DNA of 64,000 nucleotides. It comes from Papio anubis. Its lineage: Eukaryota > Chordata > Mammalia > Primates > Cercopithecidae. How positions within the stretch are numbered: position 1 is the first letter of the stretch; the number at the start of each line of letters is the position of its first letter. Both the position numbers and the translations under genes were made by a program. The stretch is from positions 187,849,987 to 187,913,986 of the forward strand of contig NC_044977.1 of assembly GCF_008728515.1 (NCBI RefSeq). The letters run 5' to 3'. Shown here piece by piece: positions 13,218 to 25,165 of the stretch. The notes under the pieces were generated by a model, which saw nothing but the letters and a program-made list of their open reading frames with translations, did no database searches and had not been told where the DNA came from.

Positions 13218-13549
13218 TTTAGAATCTGTATTACAGATACCAACATTCTTCATTTACTATTTGCATATAAACAAAATCACATCTTCTCTCAAGCAATGAT
13301 AATGCCTTACAGATTAGATACAATGATCATTCTGAGCAATTTAAGACAGCAATCATTTAGACCAGCTTAGACTTGACTATTCTTTGGAACCAGTTTCTTA
13401 GCAAAGACATTGTCAAGGATACAATCTAATTGTATAAATGTTCAGTTTGTGCCTTAAAACTAGAGCGCTACCATGTAATGTCGTGCTTGTTGTTTATTGC
13501 CCAATGGCAGGGAGCATCATTCATACATATTAGAGGAATGTGGCTTCCT

Positions 13550-15970
13550 TTGGAGTGGTGTGATTTGTTATCTGCACACCTGTTCTTAGTAGTTTCTATA
13601 TTCTAGTTGTGTGCAGTGTCTAATATATATATGCATTAAGTACATTCTGTTGATCCCACTGTCAATAATTTCAGTAGATTTACTGGAATTTTTGTTTAAT
13701 TGTTCATTAATTACTGAGAAAGCTGTGTTAAAACTCTCCAACATGATTTGTCTATTTCTTTCTGTAATTTTATCAGTTTTTGGCTTATTTATTTTTTAAG
13801 CTATATTATTAAGAACTTACCAATTTAAACTTGTATCTTTCTGGTGAATGGGGTGTTTCTAATTATGAAGTGATTTTCCTTGTACTTAAATAAATACTGT
13901 TTTGATAAAGTATATTTCATTCAATATTAACATAGTCTATGAGCTTTCTCTTAGTTATTATTTACATGGTAAGATATTCCCCATATTTTACTTTCAGTCT
14001 TTCAGCAACTTATATTTTACATAATCTTCTTATAACCAGAATTAAGAGTTTGAATTTATTTTCAGTCCAATTAAAAAATTTCTTTATTTTAAATAAAATA
14101 CTTTTCGCTTCCAGTTACTGTCATGTCTAATACATTTGGATTTGTATCTATATGTTATTCTGTTTCTTGTTTGTAGTGTTTTTCATTTCCTTTCTTGCTT
14201 TTTCATCTTTCTTTTGTTTTCCAGGTGTATCATTTCATCATTATTGTCCCATTTTTTCTATCATTGTTCAGAATTTATTCACTTGCTAATGATTCAGTGA
14301 TACTTCAGAAATTATGACATATATAATTGATTTCCTCGAGTAATATGACAACTTGGGGCACTATCATGCCATTTACCTTCACTCCTGACCTACTACTGTG
14401 AGTTCTAATGCTGCAATTTTTTAACCTGCAAAGCAACATTGTTTCGTGTAGTTCATGCACCTTTTGTTTAGCCCACATATTTAGAATGTACTTCAACTGT
14501 ATTTTTTCTTACCTCTCGGATTCGTTTTATGGAACTACTTTCTTTACACCTAAAGTGCATCTGTTATAATTTTATATAGTGGTAAAATTCTTCAGTTTTT
14601 CCTTTTCTGAAAATGTCTATTCCGACTTCAATTTTGAAGGAGTAATTCTTAAGATATATAATTCTAATTTAGTAATTCTTTTCTTTCAGACTCTTGGAGA
14701 TTTTATTTTGCTGTATTCTGGCTTCCAACTCTTACTGTTGTGAAATAAGCTCTAAATTGAACTGTGGTTCCTTCAAAGAAAATTCTTCTGCTATGACTGC
14801 TTTAAGAGCTTCTTTGGTACCTGGTATTCTGAAATTTAATTATCATATGTCTAGGTGCAGATGTTGATTTGTCATACGTGGAATTTGTTAGAAGTCTTGA
14901 ACCTGTGAATTCCATTCTTTTATCAGTTCTTGAAAACTCAGCCATAATCTTTTTTCTCTGTTCCATTCTCTATCTTATTTTCCTTCTGAAATGCGAATAA
15001 AAATATTTTAGAGTGTCTCAATCTTAATCTCCCACTTCCTTCATTTTATTGCTGTCTATATTAACTCAATTAACTAATTCCTTCTTCAGCCATGTCTAAT
15101 CTCCTATTTTGTACCTTCTATGGAGTTTTTATTTGAGATTTTAAAAAGTTTTTATTTCTGGAAATTCTAGTGGTTTGATAAATTTTAAATAATTTTCTGG
15201 GGCTGGGCGTGGTGGCTCATGCCTGTAATCCCAGCACTTTGGGAGGCCAAGGCAGGGGAATCATCTGAGGTCAGGAGTTCGAGACCAGACTGGTAAACAT
15301 GGTGAAACCCTGTCTCTACAAAAAAACACAGAAATTAGCCAGGCATGGTGGTGCGCACCTATAATTCCAGCTACTCAGGAGGATGAGGCAGGAGAATTGC
15401 TTGAACCTGGGAGGCAGAGGTTGAAGTGATCCGGGATCATGCCACTGCACTCCAGTCTGGGCAACAAGAGTGAAACTCCGTCGTAAGAAAAGAAAAAAAA
15501 AAAAAAAGACATATAAATTTATTATTGCTTTTATATGTTTAAACTCAGTAAACACATTCATGTCATCATCTGTGCATAACTATGTGAAACATATTTGGGT
15601 CTGTTTCTGCTTATTTTATTTATGGTGTATGTTTATTTTGTGTGTTTATTTTGAGTTTCTTATTTTTCTTCAATATATTTATGAGACTACCTATAAGCCT
15701 AGTAAGTTACAGAGATCATTTAGGTTTACTTTTTCAAGTGGCTAGAGCCACTAGTGGTGGTTCTTCTTTCACCTTAAAGAGACTTTTTTTTTTTTTTGAC
15801 CATGCAGGTAACATTAATTCGAGTTGCAGTTCAGCCTGTCGGCTGACTTGTATGCACCAGATTCCAGGGATAGGTATATTTGTTTTGTTCTTTCATCTTG
15901 CTTCATTGAGTGTCAGGGCAATTTTTCTTGCGTTTTGTTATGACTTGGCAGAGGGAGGGTGATAGTTGAC
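13550..15970 (-). mobile_element. Old L1 (L1M-type), fragmented
   Basis: The minus-strand L1M pattern runs from about 13600. Plus-strand motifs include 'aagctgtgttaaaactctccaacatgatttgtctatttc', 'taattttatcagtttttggctt', 'gagctttctcttagttatt', and later 'cctggtattctgaaatttaattatcatatgtctaggtgcagatg'. These match the order of reverse-complement L1 in a minus insertion. An AluS interrupts it at 15201. The section beyond 15750 is assigned with less confidence. Confidence 0.6.
15201..15508 (+). mobile_element. AluS-type SINE
   Basis: Starts 'GGCTGGGCGTGGTGGCTCATGCC', retains both arms, and ends in an A-rich tail (15484-15507). It is inserted in the old L1. Target duplications are not obvious. 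Confidence 0.93.
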
Positions 15971-16140
15971 TGCTGTTATAGCCTTTGGAGTCCCGACTTT
16001 ATGTAACTAGAGTACATAAAGGCTAAGGGCTTTCCGTGTTGACATAACCACCAAAAGAATTAAGTATACACTCTTTAGTAAAAGTTTATTCAGCGTTCTC
16101 TCTACCTCTAGCCTTGCATCTTCACTTACATTTGTCCCTA

Positions 16141-16427
16141 ATAATTTATTTTTTATTTTTATTATTATTGTTTTTGAGACGGAGTCTTGCTCTGTTGCCC
16201 AGGCTGAAGTGCAGTGGTGCAATCTCGGCTCACTGCAACCTCCACCTCCTGGATTCAAGCAATACTTCTGCTTCAGCCTCCCTAGTAGCTGGGACTACAG
16301 ACATGCGCCACTATGCCTAATTAATTTTCATTTATTTTATTTTTTTTATAGATAGGGTTTTACAACGTTGGCCAGGCTGGTCTCAAGCTCCTGACCTCAA
16401 GTGATCCACCCACCTCAGCCTCCCAAA
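16141..16427 (-). mobile_element. Alu SINE, truncated at its 5' end
   Basis: Minus-strand Alu with a T-rich head. The last recognisable left-arm motif is 'CCTCAGCCTCCCAAA' at 16414-16427, so roughly the first 40 bases of the Alu are missing. Sequence state suggests AluS or older. Confidence 0.9.
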
Positions 16428-17061
16428 TAATTCTTATACTAACTTAGAGCACTTTCCCACCTGAAAAGTCTGTAATTCCATATTGAACTGTGAATTTGAC
16501 TGTGAACTTCTACTTGCAAAAAGTGTGGGAACTTGGGCTCTAAGCATTGAAGAGGACATTGCAGTTCTTTTAGTAGAATGGCAATTTTACATTTTTATGT
16601 TTTTCGATATTCTAGTTATACATGTCTTAATTTTCCACATAATCACAAAGGACCTCAAGGTGAAAAGTTTTCTCTTAAATCTCTGTTCTCATCAGTAGAC
16701 TGCCTGGTGCCTAGCATATATGTATTTTGGTTTATTGGAATTTGGCAGTCTTAGTTTCCTAAAGATATATTTTCATTCCTTGAGAAAGTGAAGACACTAG
16801 AGTCAATCTCAAAAAGTCCCAAATACGTCTCAATTAGCTTTTAGGAAGTTTGCTTTAATTAGCAAGAATGCAAAAGTAACTTGACATTTACTTTAATCAG
16901 AGAAAAGATACACTTTTAACATTGGTTCTGAATTTTTCTTTAATACTTAGAAAGGATTCATCTGAATCTTTTTTAATTTCCACTTTGTGAGTGTAACCCA
17001 TGCTTGTATTTTTATGTCCCTCCTCTATGTATCCCACTCAACCCTGCAATGAAATCCAAAA

Positions 17062-17109
<48 letters not shown>

Positions 17110-19380
17110 AGTATACACAAAAACATAAAACCAGACTATTTTCTGCTTAAAATCAGAAGAATCCTATCTGGGTCAGATTTGTTGTTTCAGAGATCATAAA
17201 AATTTCTGGAATGTGAAAATGTAGATGAAAGGCAGTATAGGTAAGCAGACTGGAGTTTAGGGACTTAAAATTTTAATGTCAGTTATTTGTGTCCCCTAAG
17301 ATAAATGACTAATCTGTCTCTATTAGCAGGGAATTGAAATACCATGGGGTGTTTTAGGAATAATGAATAAAATTTGGTTAAGTAATTTATTTTTGCAAGT
17401 ATTCTATAAACCCTGAAATATATAGATCATCTGAATAATATACTTAATATGCATGTCATAGTATGCCCTAAATAATTTTATCAATTTATAATTTTTGTTT
17501 TCTAGCCAAATAAAACTTGATAAAAATTGCCACTGGGTATACGGCCTACTACAGAAGAGTCTCATGGTAGAGAACGTTTGTGAAAATTACTAGATTGAAT
17601 GGTATTAACTTTCAGAAGTTGGGAGAAAAGTCTGACCTTTGAAAACTTATCCTAATAGAATATTTAGAGGGATGCTCCATGGGGTTCAGTAAAAATCAAT
17701 ACCAAACTCCATTGCAATTCCTTTATCCCCAGTGGCAACCTATTTCTAAATGTGAGAGAAAGACAGAATAATCCAGTTACCCAATGATTGCACTGTTCTG
17801 AATTCTCAAGAAACACTTAAATATATTTATATTTTTACCTTGCTTTAGAGCTTTTTAATCCATCTTGAGTACTAATGACCCTTAATGCAGTGTAAGAGGA
17901 TGCAACATCTTGGCTTCTTAGCAACTAAAAGTTGCTAGTAAATTTAGTCTCTAAAAGATTTTCTATTTTTGAGAAGTAAAAAAGGTCAATTTAACTTACT
18001 TAAAATTTGATTAGATATAAATTAACTTATGTGCTCTGTCACTTTTTTGTTAAATGTTTTATTTTCAGAATCAAAGAAAAGTAATAATAATAAAACGTCT
18101 TAAAATCTTGTAACCATAATAATTATCAAATCCTCAGATAATGGATTAATGCTGAGAGTATATGAGGTACTATTCTTAATGAAAGTTTAGAACTTGTAGA
18201 TATATTAGTATTTCCTTCCTCTTTCTTTTTCTTTTTAATTTTTATCCAGATTAGTCCAATAATCAAAGAACCTGGGTCAGTTAAATGTCTAACTTTATTC
18301 CCCACTCAGATTCAATAAATCAAATGTGTGTGGCCTTGTGCAAACCACTGGGAGGGAGACATAAACAAACGCTGGCCTTGACTCCAAGTATAATAGAAAG
18401 AAAGGACGCGGATACAATGACTTACACAGATCAAAAAATGATCAAGACTGCAAAAAAGGTTCTGCAAATATCTGGAGGGTTGAGTGATGACAGCATGCTT
18501 CTAGGGGTGTCATAACAGTGGTTTCAAACATTTAAAAAGCCCCAGAAAGACGGAACAGACAGTGCTCTGTAAGTACAATCTGTAACACAAAAAATTCCCA
18601 GAACTGGAAAAATGCAGTTGGGAAAGACAATGTATGTCCTCTGGTTTTGAGTGGAAGGTGGTGCCTGGTGAAAAATGATCAAATAACAAGCCAAAATGAG
18701 ACATGTCTTTATTACTCTAATAAGTTGATGAATGTGATTTCTCTTCTGTCCTTCAAATTCCAATTCTCAATTTTTAAAGAAGTAATGTCTGCGGACTTCA
18801 ACTCACTAGAAGGTAAGATGACAATCATAATAGGCTTACTCTTTCTTTTCTTAAGGGTAGTCTTGATGGAGAATATAATCTATTCTTTCAGTGTTCAAGA
18901 CTTTCTTCACCAAAACTAGGGAAGCTTTTATTTTAGTATCAATCAAAACATTAAATAAAAATAGTCAGTACTGTAGAGCTCAGACATCTCCCATGAGAAA
19001 ACCATTAGGAAGTGAAAGAACCCAGGAGTGTCTGCTGTAGGGTTCAGGTTAGGCGTTGGCATCAGAGAGAGGAAGATTTGTAAACGACTTGCACGGGACA
19101 GACTTTTCAGGGAAATCCTGTACTTGGGGGATGACAACATTAAAACTGGTCTCCTTTTACTTTGCAACAACCTGAGACTGCCTGAGAAACCAGTGTCTAT
19201 CATGTCTTCTCTGTGAAAGCGTAACAATATGCGGGGTTTATCTGTATTGCAGGGCACAAAGAGACAGTGAGAAGCTTACCAGTAGGTAACTGCCAAAAAC
19301 AAACTTCACAAGAATATTGTGAGTATAACGAAAAGGCCGTTGGACTTGGATTGAAAAACAAAATACATGTAAATGGCAAT
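16428..19380. other. Unassigned AT-rich intergenic DNA
   Basis: Apart from the CA microsatellite below, nothing recognisable was found. Open frames reach 104 codons (18943-19257, minus) but lack domain signatures. Confidence 0.4.
17060..17108. repeat. (CA)n microsatellite
   Basis: About 22 CA units with a single 'CATAC' interruption near the left end. A tract of this length is likely polymorphic and could adopt Z-DNA under supercoiling; that last point is general knowledge, not seen. Confidence 0.95.
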
Positions 19381-19384
19381 CTGT

Positions 19385-19560
19385 TTAAGTTTGGATGACA
19401 GATCTGTCCGTAGCTATGTGACCTTGAGCCAACTCTGAATCTTCTCGGCTTCAGTTTCCTTCTCTTTCAAATGGGGATAATAATGTCTGCCAAATCTATT
19501 TCAAAGGGTATTGTGAAGGTCAGAAAAGATAATTGATGTGGAATGATTCGAAAATCATCA
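19385..19560 (+). repeat. MIR SINE
   Basis: Contains 'tagctatgtgaccttgagcc', 'cttcagtttccttctctttc' and 'aaatggggataataatgtctgcc', then 'gggtattgtgaaggtcag'. This is the MIR core in the expected order on the plus strand. Confidence 0.8.
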
Positions 19561-19639
19561 CTTGCTAAAATGAATAATTATGTTACTGTGATTTCAATGG
19601 GGTCTTATATGTGAATCTACAGAATTACCTTACTTGCAT

Positions 19640-19790
19640 GATTGTGATGTGGGCAAATTTCTTAAATTATCATTCTTCAGTTTCCTTATTGGGAAAATTA
19701 GAATAATAGTCTCTACTTCTAAGGTTGTTATGAGAATTATATGAATTAAAAATTATACAATACTTGAACAATACTGTTTATATAATATGC
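19640..19790 (+). repeat. Second MIR fragment
   Basis: Has 'cttcagtttccttattggg', 'aaaattagaataatagtctctac' and 'aaggttgttatgagaattatatgaatt', a second MIR core about 80 bases after the first. It could be an adjacent separate insertion rather than an extension. Confidence 0.65.
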
Positions 19791-19884
19791 CCCATTTAAG
19801 TATATGTTTAATTAATTATTTATCAACCTACAAGTATTTTGAACAGGATTTCAAATATTGAAAGAATCTAAGAAACTAGAAAAA

Positions 19885-20085
19885 CAATGTTTAAAATGCA
19901 GATTAGGCTTCTTGGATGAGAAATACCTGGGGAATTTTTGGCTTATGCATATTTGCAGGAATGACCACAGACCAAATAAGTCAAGATTCCTTGAGGCTAG
20001 GACCTTGGGAATCTGCATTTTGTTTTATTTCTCAGGTAGTTCTTATTCCCAGCAAAGTTCTAGAACCATTGACCTAGAACTATTT
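19885..20085 (+). mobile_element. hAT-Charlie type MER element
   Basis: The segments 'gagaaatacctggggaatttt' and 'cctTGGGAATCTGCATTTtgtt', ending 'cagcaaagttctagaacca', follow a non-autonomous hAT-Charlie pattern ('cacctggggaactt... aggaatctgcattt... tttgagaacca'). The subfamily is not certain and the terminal inverted repeats are decayed. Confidence 0.5.
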
Positions 20086-20107
20086 TGAACTTTTATGCAC
20101 TCACAAT

Positions 20108-20539
20108 TGGCATGGTTTGAATCTGTGTCCCCACCAAATGTCACGTGGAATTGTAATCCCCAGTGTTGGAGGTGGAGCCCAGGGGGAGGTAATTTGATCA
20201 TAGGGGCAGTTTCTCACGAATGGTTTAGCATCATCGCCTTGGTGTTGTTCACATGATAGTGAGTGAGTTATCACAAAATCTGTTTTTTGTTGTTGTTTTT
20301 TTTAAGTGTGTAGCATCTCCCCTTTATCTCTCTCCTGCTCCCAGCCATGTGAAGTGCTGGCTACCCCTTCACCTTCTGCTGCGATTATAAGTTTCCTGGG
20401 GCCTCCCCAGAAGCCAAGCAGATACCAGCATGATGCTTCCTGTACAGCCTGCAGAACCATGAGCCAATTAAACTTCTTTTCTTATAAATTACTCAGTCTC
20501 GGGTATTTCTTTATAGCAGTGTGAGAATGGACTAATACA
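20108..20539 (+). mobile_element. Solo LTR, MST-type (ERVL-MaLR)
   Basis: Starts 'TGGCATGGTTTGAATCTGTG' and ends 'GTGAGAATGGACTAATACA', the recognisable edges of MST/THE-group LTRs. It has the 'GCCATGTGAAG' region and the 'CAATTAAACTTCTTTTCTTATAAATTACTCAGTCTCGGGTATTTC' region that includes the polyadenylation area. Flanks 'acaat' (20103-20107) and 'acaaa' (20540-20544) fit a 5-bp target duplication. No internal retroviral sequence adjoins it. Confidence 0.85.
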
Positions 20540-21405
20540 ACAAATACGCATATTTTTTTCCTGCTGAAAATGCATTGGGACTATTGATTGATTAATTTGA
20601 CGAATATTTAAAATGTACAGATTATATGGCAAGCACAATTCTAAATGCTTTTGATATTTTGATTTATTCTTTCACTTGTCAGTTATGCTTTCACGACACA
20701 AGTAATTAAGCTATATGAAAGAGTTATAGCCTCTGTACAGAGTCCAGTGTAGGTGTATTAAAGGCAGAAAAAAACAGAATGAGGCAAATTTGAGCTAAGG
20801 AGTAAAAGTCATATAAAGAGGAATGATGCAATAGTGTGCAGGTAAACAGGCTCTTCAAAAACCAAGTTCTGATCTGTGCTGTTTTCCAATTTCTATGATA
20901 AAATACGCCCAGCAAAGCCAGTTTTAGCTACTCAAAGCTTTTCAACTAACTGGTAAATTCCGAATATTTAACAATTGTCTCTCACTAGTTAGTCTCTGGC
21001 TTCATGGAATGTTCCTTCATGAATAAAAATGTACCATTATATAAACTAAGAACAAGAATAACTATTGCAAGGGATATTATTTTAAAATGTCAGGAGGGTG
21101 TAGAAGAAAGAACTTTCAGTTATAATTGAGGTGTTCACAGGACAAGATAGGCAGGAAGCCCAGGATTTGCCTCTATTATTTCCAGGCTTCCTCCGCAGCT
21201 TAATTTTACCTCTTTATCTTTATAACTCTCATTCTTTTCATTTCTTCTTTTCATTTATTAATTTTTTAGGCTCCTGTTTTTGTTTTGGATTTGGGGGCTT
21301 TAGTTTTGTTTTGTTTTTTGTTTGTTTTTTTAAATAACATTTAACGGAGGTGACCACATTGAATCATTGACTACAAGAGCATATTTTAATTCAGTGACAG
21401 TGCAT
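20540..21405. other. Unassigned AT-rich intergenic DNA
   Basis: No gene or repeat was recognised. A T/G-rich stretch lies at 21230-21340. Confidence 0.4.
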
Positions 21406-21460
21406 CCAAAGGCCTTACAAAAATATTTGTTATGAAAATGTGAAGAGAATTTGCCTGGAA
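21406..21460 (+). repeat. Left arm of a perfect 55-bp inverted repeat
   Basis: This 55-bp block is the exact reverse complement of 22090-22144. It begins 'CCAAAGGCCTTAC' and ends 'TTTGCCTGGAA'. Sequence outside and inside the arms does not match, so the arm boundaries are sharp. No Alu, L1, LTR or DNA-transposon signature is seen. Confidence 0.97.
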
Positions 21461-22089
21461 TATATAACCAAAGTGATTCAACATTTCATTTTAGTAGATT
21501 CACTTTCTTCCAGATACACTCACCAGTATTCACGGAAGCAAAATGTCCCTGATATCTAGCATTTCTGGACTGTCATATGCTCCTGCTGTCTTTCCTGTTA
21601 AAATGTAAGAAAGAGCCACCTTCATGGCCAGTTCATACAAAATAACCCATATAAAGGTTTCACTAAATTCCCATCACATCACCAAAACTAAGTAGTGCAT
21701 ATAGAACCATGTTCACAAAACCAGTCAAATTTCTCAGTAAGATTTCAAGACATCCTACTACTTATTTCCCATGTTTGCAATGCCTTGTAAGAATATGCCT
21801 GTTCAAATGTATTCCATACCTAAAAATAAGGTAAAATACATATGTCATTTGATCTTTTAGACTTAAAGAATAATCTCACTTGCTCCCTTACTCTCTTACC
21901 ATGTTCTTAGTAACAAAAATGTATGTACTAAAATCAATACTTTTAGTACTGAAGGCTAATTTCTAATTAGAATGCCTTTTCATTTTAAATCTGGCAAATA
22001 CGAGGGAAATTGGAGGAAATATAAAGACATTTCAATTCCGAAATCTGCCATTTTAAAGCGTCAACAATGATGTGAATTTTAAATCAGTG
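21461..22089. other. 629-bp spacer between the inverted-repeat arms
   Basis: AT-rich DNA with no open frame or known repeat. It may be a stretch that was inverted, or simply the distance over which a short inverted copy was templated. Confidence 0.6.
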
Positions 22090-22144
22090 TTCCAGGCAAA
22101 TTCTCTTCACATTTTCATAACAAATATTTTTGTAAGGCCTTTGG
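22090..22144 (-). repeat. Right arm of the perfect 55-bp inverted repeat
   Basis: Reverse complement of 21406-21460 with no mismatch over 55 bases. It begins 'TTCCAGGCAAATTC' and ends 'AAGGCCTTTGG'. Confidence 0.97.
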
Positions 22145-22579
22145 AAAACTTCCAGCCCATCTGTTTCTACTCAGTTTTTATCAGCCACGATTTCCTGTAA
22201 AATGTATCACAAGCCTGACTGTCTATCTGAAAGGGGCACATTTGATGTAAATACTATACAATATAGAAATTAATAACTTCAGTTGTCTTTATAGTTTATT
22301 AAAAATGACTTAATGTCTCATTTATCAATATAAGTAACATTTTGATTTGTTTGTTTTTTAGGATCCTTTATTAGGTATTAGAAACCTGTACTGTTGAAAT
22401 GTAGAATATTTCAGAAAACTAGTTCACATTTTGGTATGATTAGATGTACAATATTGATCCTTTCAGGCTAATACTCAGATTCTTTTATTCTTAGTCAGAA
22501 ACCATAGCTTAATAACTAGACCTGAACACCACACCAAGATTTAATAAAACAGCAGAAACAAGGATCATGAAGTAAAATT

Positions 22580-23110
22580 GTTCATAATCTTTCCCTAATT
22601 AATCTGGGTCAGGTCTTTCTCCATTGTTCCTACCTGTTCTCTCATTTAAGCTTCCATAGTTTTCATGTCAATGATTAAGATTACTTTCTACAGATTGTCT
22701 GTCTCCATATTCTCCTCCCCTTAACCCCACATAACACCCCCACGTTAGGCTAAAACACAGATTTTGGTCGTGTTTTTCCAGGCACAAATGACTTCAAACT
22801 CTTCCATTTGGCAACAGAGCAAGGTTCCATCTCTCTGACCTGATTTTAAAGTCACCACTTTATTCTAGACCGGATTAGTAACGATTCTGTAAACATTTCC
22901 TTTACTTAACAGTTATTAGTGCCTTTTCCTAACCAGAAATGCTTACTCCTGATCTTCCTTATCTCCTCAACTCCTCCACTTTTACATAGTGAAATCCTAC
23001 CTAATTTGCAAATGATTATTCCAGTACTTCCATGACACCTTTGTAGATGCTTCTCCATTCCTTACAACATATGTCATATTTCACCTTACACGACATCAGC
23101 TTTATTTTTA
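22580..23110 (+). mobile_element. Probable L2 LINE fragment
   Basis: Pyrimidine-rich sequence with a weak L2-like progression ('ctaaaacacagattttggtcg', then 'acttcaaactcttccatttggc', 'gaccggattagtaacg'). Diverged; evidence is moderate only. Confidence 0.35.
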
Positions 23111-23489
23111 CTTCTCTCACACTATGTGGAGTGTTTTGTGTTATGGTTATTCATGTTGTAAACTAGGAAACGCTGGAGGCAGAAATCTACCTTCATTGTT
23201 TTTGTATAAAACACAATACCATGAAGCATGGTGTTCGTTTATGTATTTGTCTGTTAAAGGTGAGTTGAGAACTTTCAGAGTCAGCTACAGTGCCAGGCCA
23301 TGGGAGTAGAAAGGGCAAGTTGCCAAAGTAATAAGAATTCATTGGCTCTGTAGTCATCTAGTCATGGTCTCAAATTCTGATCCCGCTACTTTCTATCTGT
23401 TTGTTTTAGGCCTCTCTCTTTGAGGCTTTAGATAGGAGTTTGGAACAGCAGCAACCTCAAAATGTCCAAATGTATTGAAATGTTGTTTG

Positions 23490-23805
23490 ACTGGATGTGG
23501 TGTTTCATGCCTGTAATCCCAGCACTTTGGGAGGCTGAGGCGGATGAATCACGAGGTCAAGAGTTCAAGACCATCCTGGCTAACACCATGAAACCCTGTC
23601 TCTACTAAAAACACAAAAAATTAGCCGGGCGTAGTAGTGTGCGCCTGTAGTCCCAGCTACTCAGGAGGCTGAGGCAGGAGAATTGCTTGAACCTGGGAGG
23701 CGGAGGTTAAAGTGAGCCAAGATCGCACCGCTGCACTTCAGTCTGGCTGGGCAACAGAGCAAGACTCCGTCTGGAAAAAAAAGGAAAGAAAAGAAAAGAA
23801 AAAGA
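23490..23805 (+). mobile_element. Alu SINE (AluS/Y) with a GA-rich tail
   Basis: Begins near 'ACTGGATGTGGTGTTTCATGCC' and carries both arms, with an oligo-A tail degraded to (AAAGA)n. Its tail region is the target of the next Alu. Confidence 0.92.
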
Positions 23806-23819
23806 AATACTCAGTTCAC

Positions 23820-24100
23820 GGCCGGAAGGGCAGTGGCTCAAAGCCTATAATCCCAGCACTTTGGGAGGCCCGGAGGCAGGCCCGAGATCACGGAATCAGG
23901 AGATCAAGACCATCACAAGCTAGGTAGAAACCAATCTCTACTAAAAATACAAAAAACTAGCCCGAGGTAAAATGTAGTCCCAGCTACTCGGGAGGCTGAG
24001 GCAGGAGAATGGGCAGGAACCGAGGCGGAGCTTGCAGTGAGCTGAGATCAGCCACTGCACTCCAGCCTGGGTGACAGAAGGCAGAGACTCAGCCTCAAAA
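23820..24100 (+). mobile_element. Young-type Alu with scrambled internal segments
   Basis: A complete Alu outline flanked by 'aaagaaatactcagttcac' (23801-23819) and 'aaagaaatactcagtttac' (24099-24119), so it inserted into the tail of the previous Alu. Left-arm and right-arm spans match AluY, including the 'GGAGGCGGAGCTTGCAGTGAGCTGAGATC' type end. Stretches near 23868-23890, 23912-23940 and 23960-23975 are replaced or shortened. Confidence 0.88.
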
Positions 24101-24120
24101 AAGAAATACTCAGTTTACGA

Positions 24121-24650
24121 ATTTCTAATATCTACTATTTGGTAACTACCCATAGGCTCTTTCTTCATTGTTCCTTTTTTGAATCTATTTAGATTTTATA
24201 CATCTTGTCAGTGAAGGCAAAGACAAAGGCGAAGCTAGAAAGTAAAGTGACAACTGCCGTAACAGACATAGGTACAACCCGATTTGGAATCAGAAAAATT
24301 GAATTTTTAAATTCTGATCTGGAATAGTGAAAGTTTTACACTGAGTTACATATAAGCCATATAACGACAATAAGGCTAACTTCATGACATGGATAGAAGG
24401 TAGGGTGGAGACTTAATGTTCAAGCTCAAGGAAACTTGAACATTAACTTGAACAAGCTGATGTGGAAATAATAAGGACATTTTAGAGGACTGCAATCAAT
24501 TATTTACATCTAGAATAGAGTTCTAGAACTTAGATGGATGGGGAAGGCTCAGAGGATAGAAATAGCCAGGCCATGGAAGGTAAGGACCAGCACTTCCTAT
24601 GCACCTGTTTGCTTGGGGGATAAGTTCCTTTTTGTACACTTTCTAAGTTA
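24121..24650. other. Unassigned intergenic DNA
   Basis: No gene or repeat recognised, apart from a small perfect hairpin at 24414-24445 (11-bp arms). Confidence 0.45.
24414..24445. repeat. Perfect hairpin, 11-bp arms
   Basis: 'TAATGTTCAAG' (24414-24424) and 'CTTGAACATTA' (24435-24445) are exact complements around a 10-nt loop. Confidence 0.85.
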
Positions 24651-24772
24651 TTTTAAATTACAAATAAAAAAATCAAAATTCAAACACAAAAAAATATAAA
24701 CGAAAACTGAGTTAATATCTTACATGCACAGACTACTCAGAAGTAACCACCATTATCAGTGAAATACGTTTT

Positions 24773-25073
24773 TTTGTTGTTGTTGTTTTGAGATGGGAGC
24801 TCGCTCTGTTGCCCAGGCTGGAGTGCAGTGGTGCAATCATAGCTCACTGCAACCTCTGCCTCCCGGGTTCAAGCAATTCTCCCGCCTCAGCCTCCCAAGT
24901 AGCTGGGATTACAGGTGCCCACCACCACACCCAGCTAATTTTTGTATCTTTTAGTAGAGATGGGGTTTTACCTTGTTGGTCAGGCTGGTCTCGAACTCTG
25001 GACCTCAAATGATCTGCCCGCCTTGGCCTCCCAAAGTGTTGAGATTACAGGTGTAATCTCACCACATGTGGCC
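24773..25073 (-). mobile_element. AluS-type SINE
   Basis: Minus-strand Alu with a T/GTT-rich head and both arms. The 5' end of the element shows 'TGTAATCTCACCACATGTGGCC', so its first bases are altered. Flanks 'atcagtgaaatacgttt' (left) and 'atcaatgtaatatgttt' (right) fit decayed target duplications. Confidence 0.92.
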
Positions 25074-25111
25074 ATCAATGTAATATGTTTAATACCAGAA
25101 CATTACTAAGT

Positions 25112-25165
25112 GTATGTGTGTTTGTGTGTGGGTGTGTATGTGTGTATGGGTGTGTGTATAACACA
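25112..25165. repeat. Imperfect (GT)n tract
   Basis: TG-rich run 'gtgtatgtgtgtttgtgtgtg...' with A and GG interruptions. Confidence 0.8.

Noticed and set aside
17060..17108. CA repeat considered as a functional element
   Set aside because: Common microsatellite class; no supporting motif nearby.
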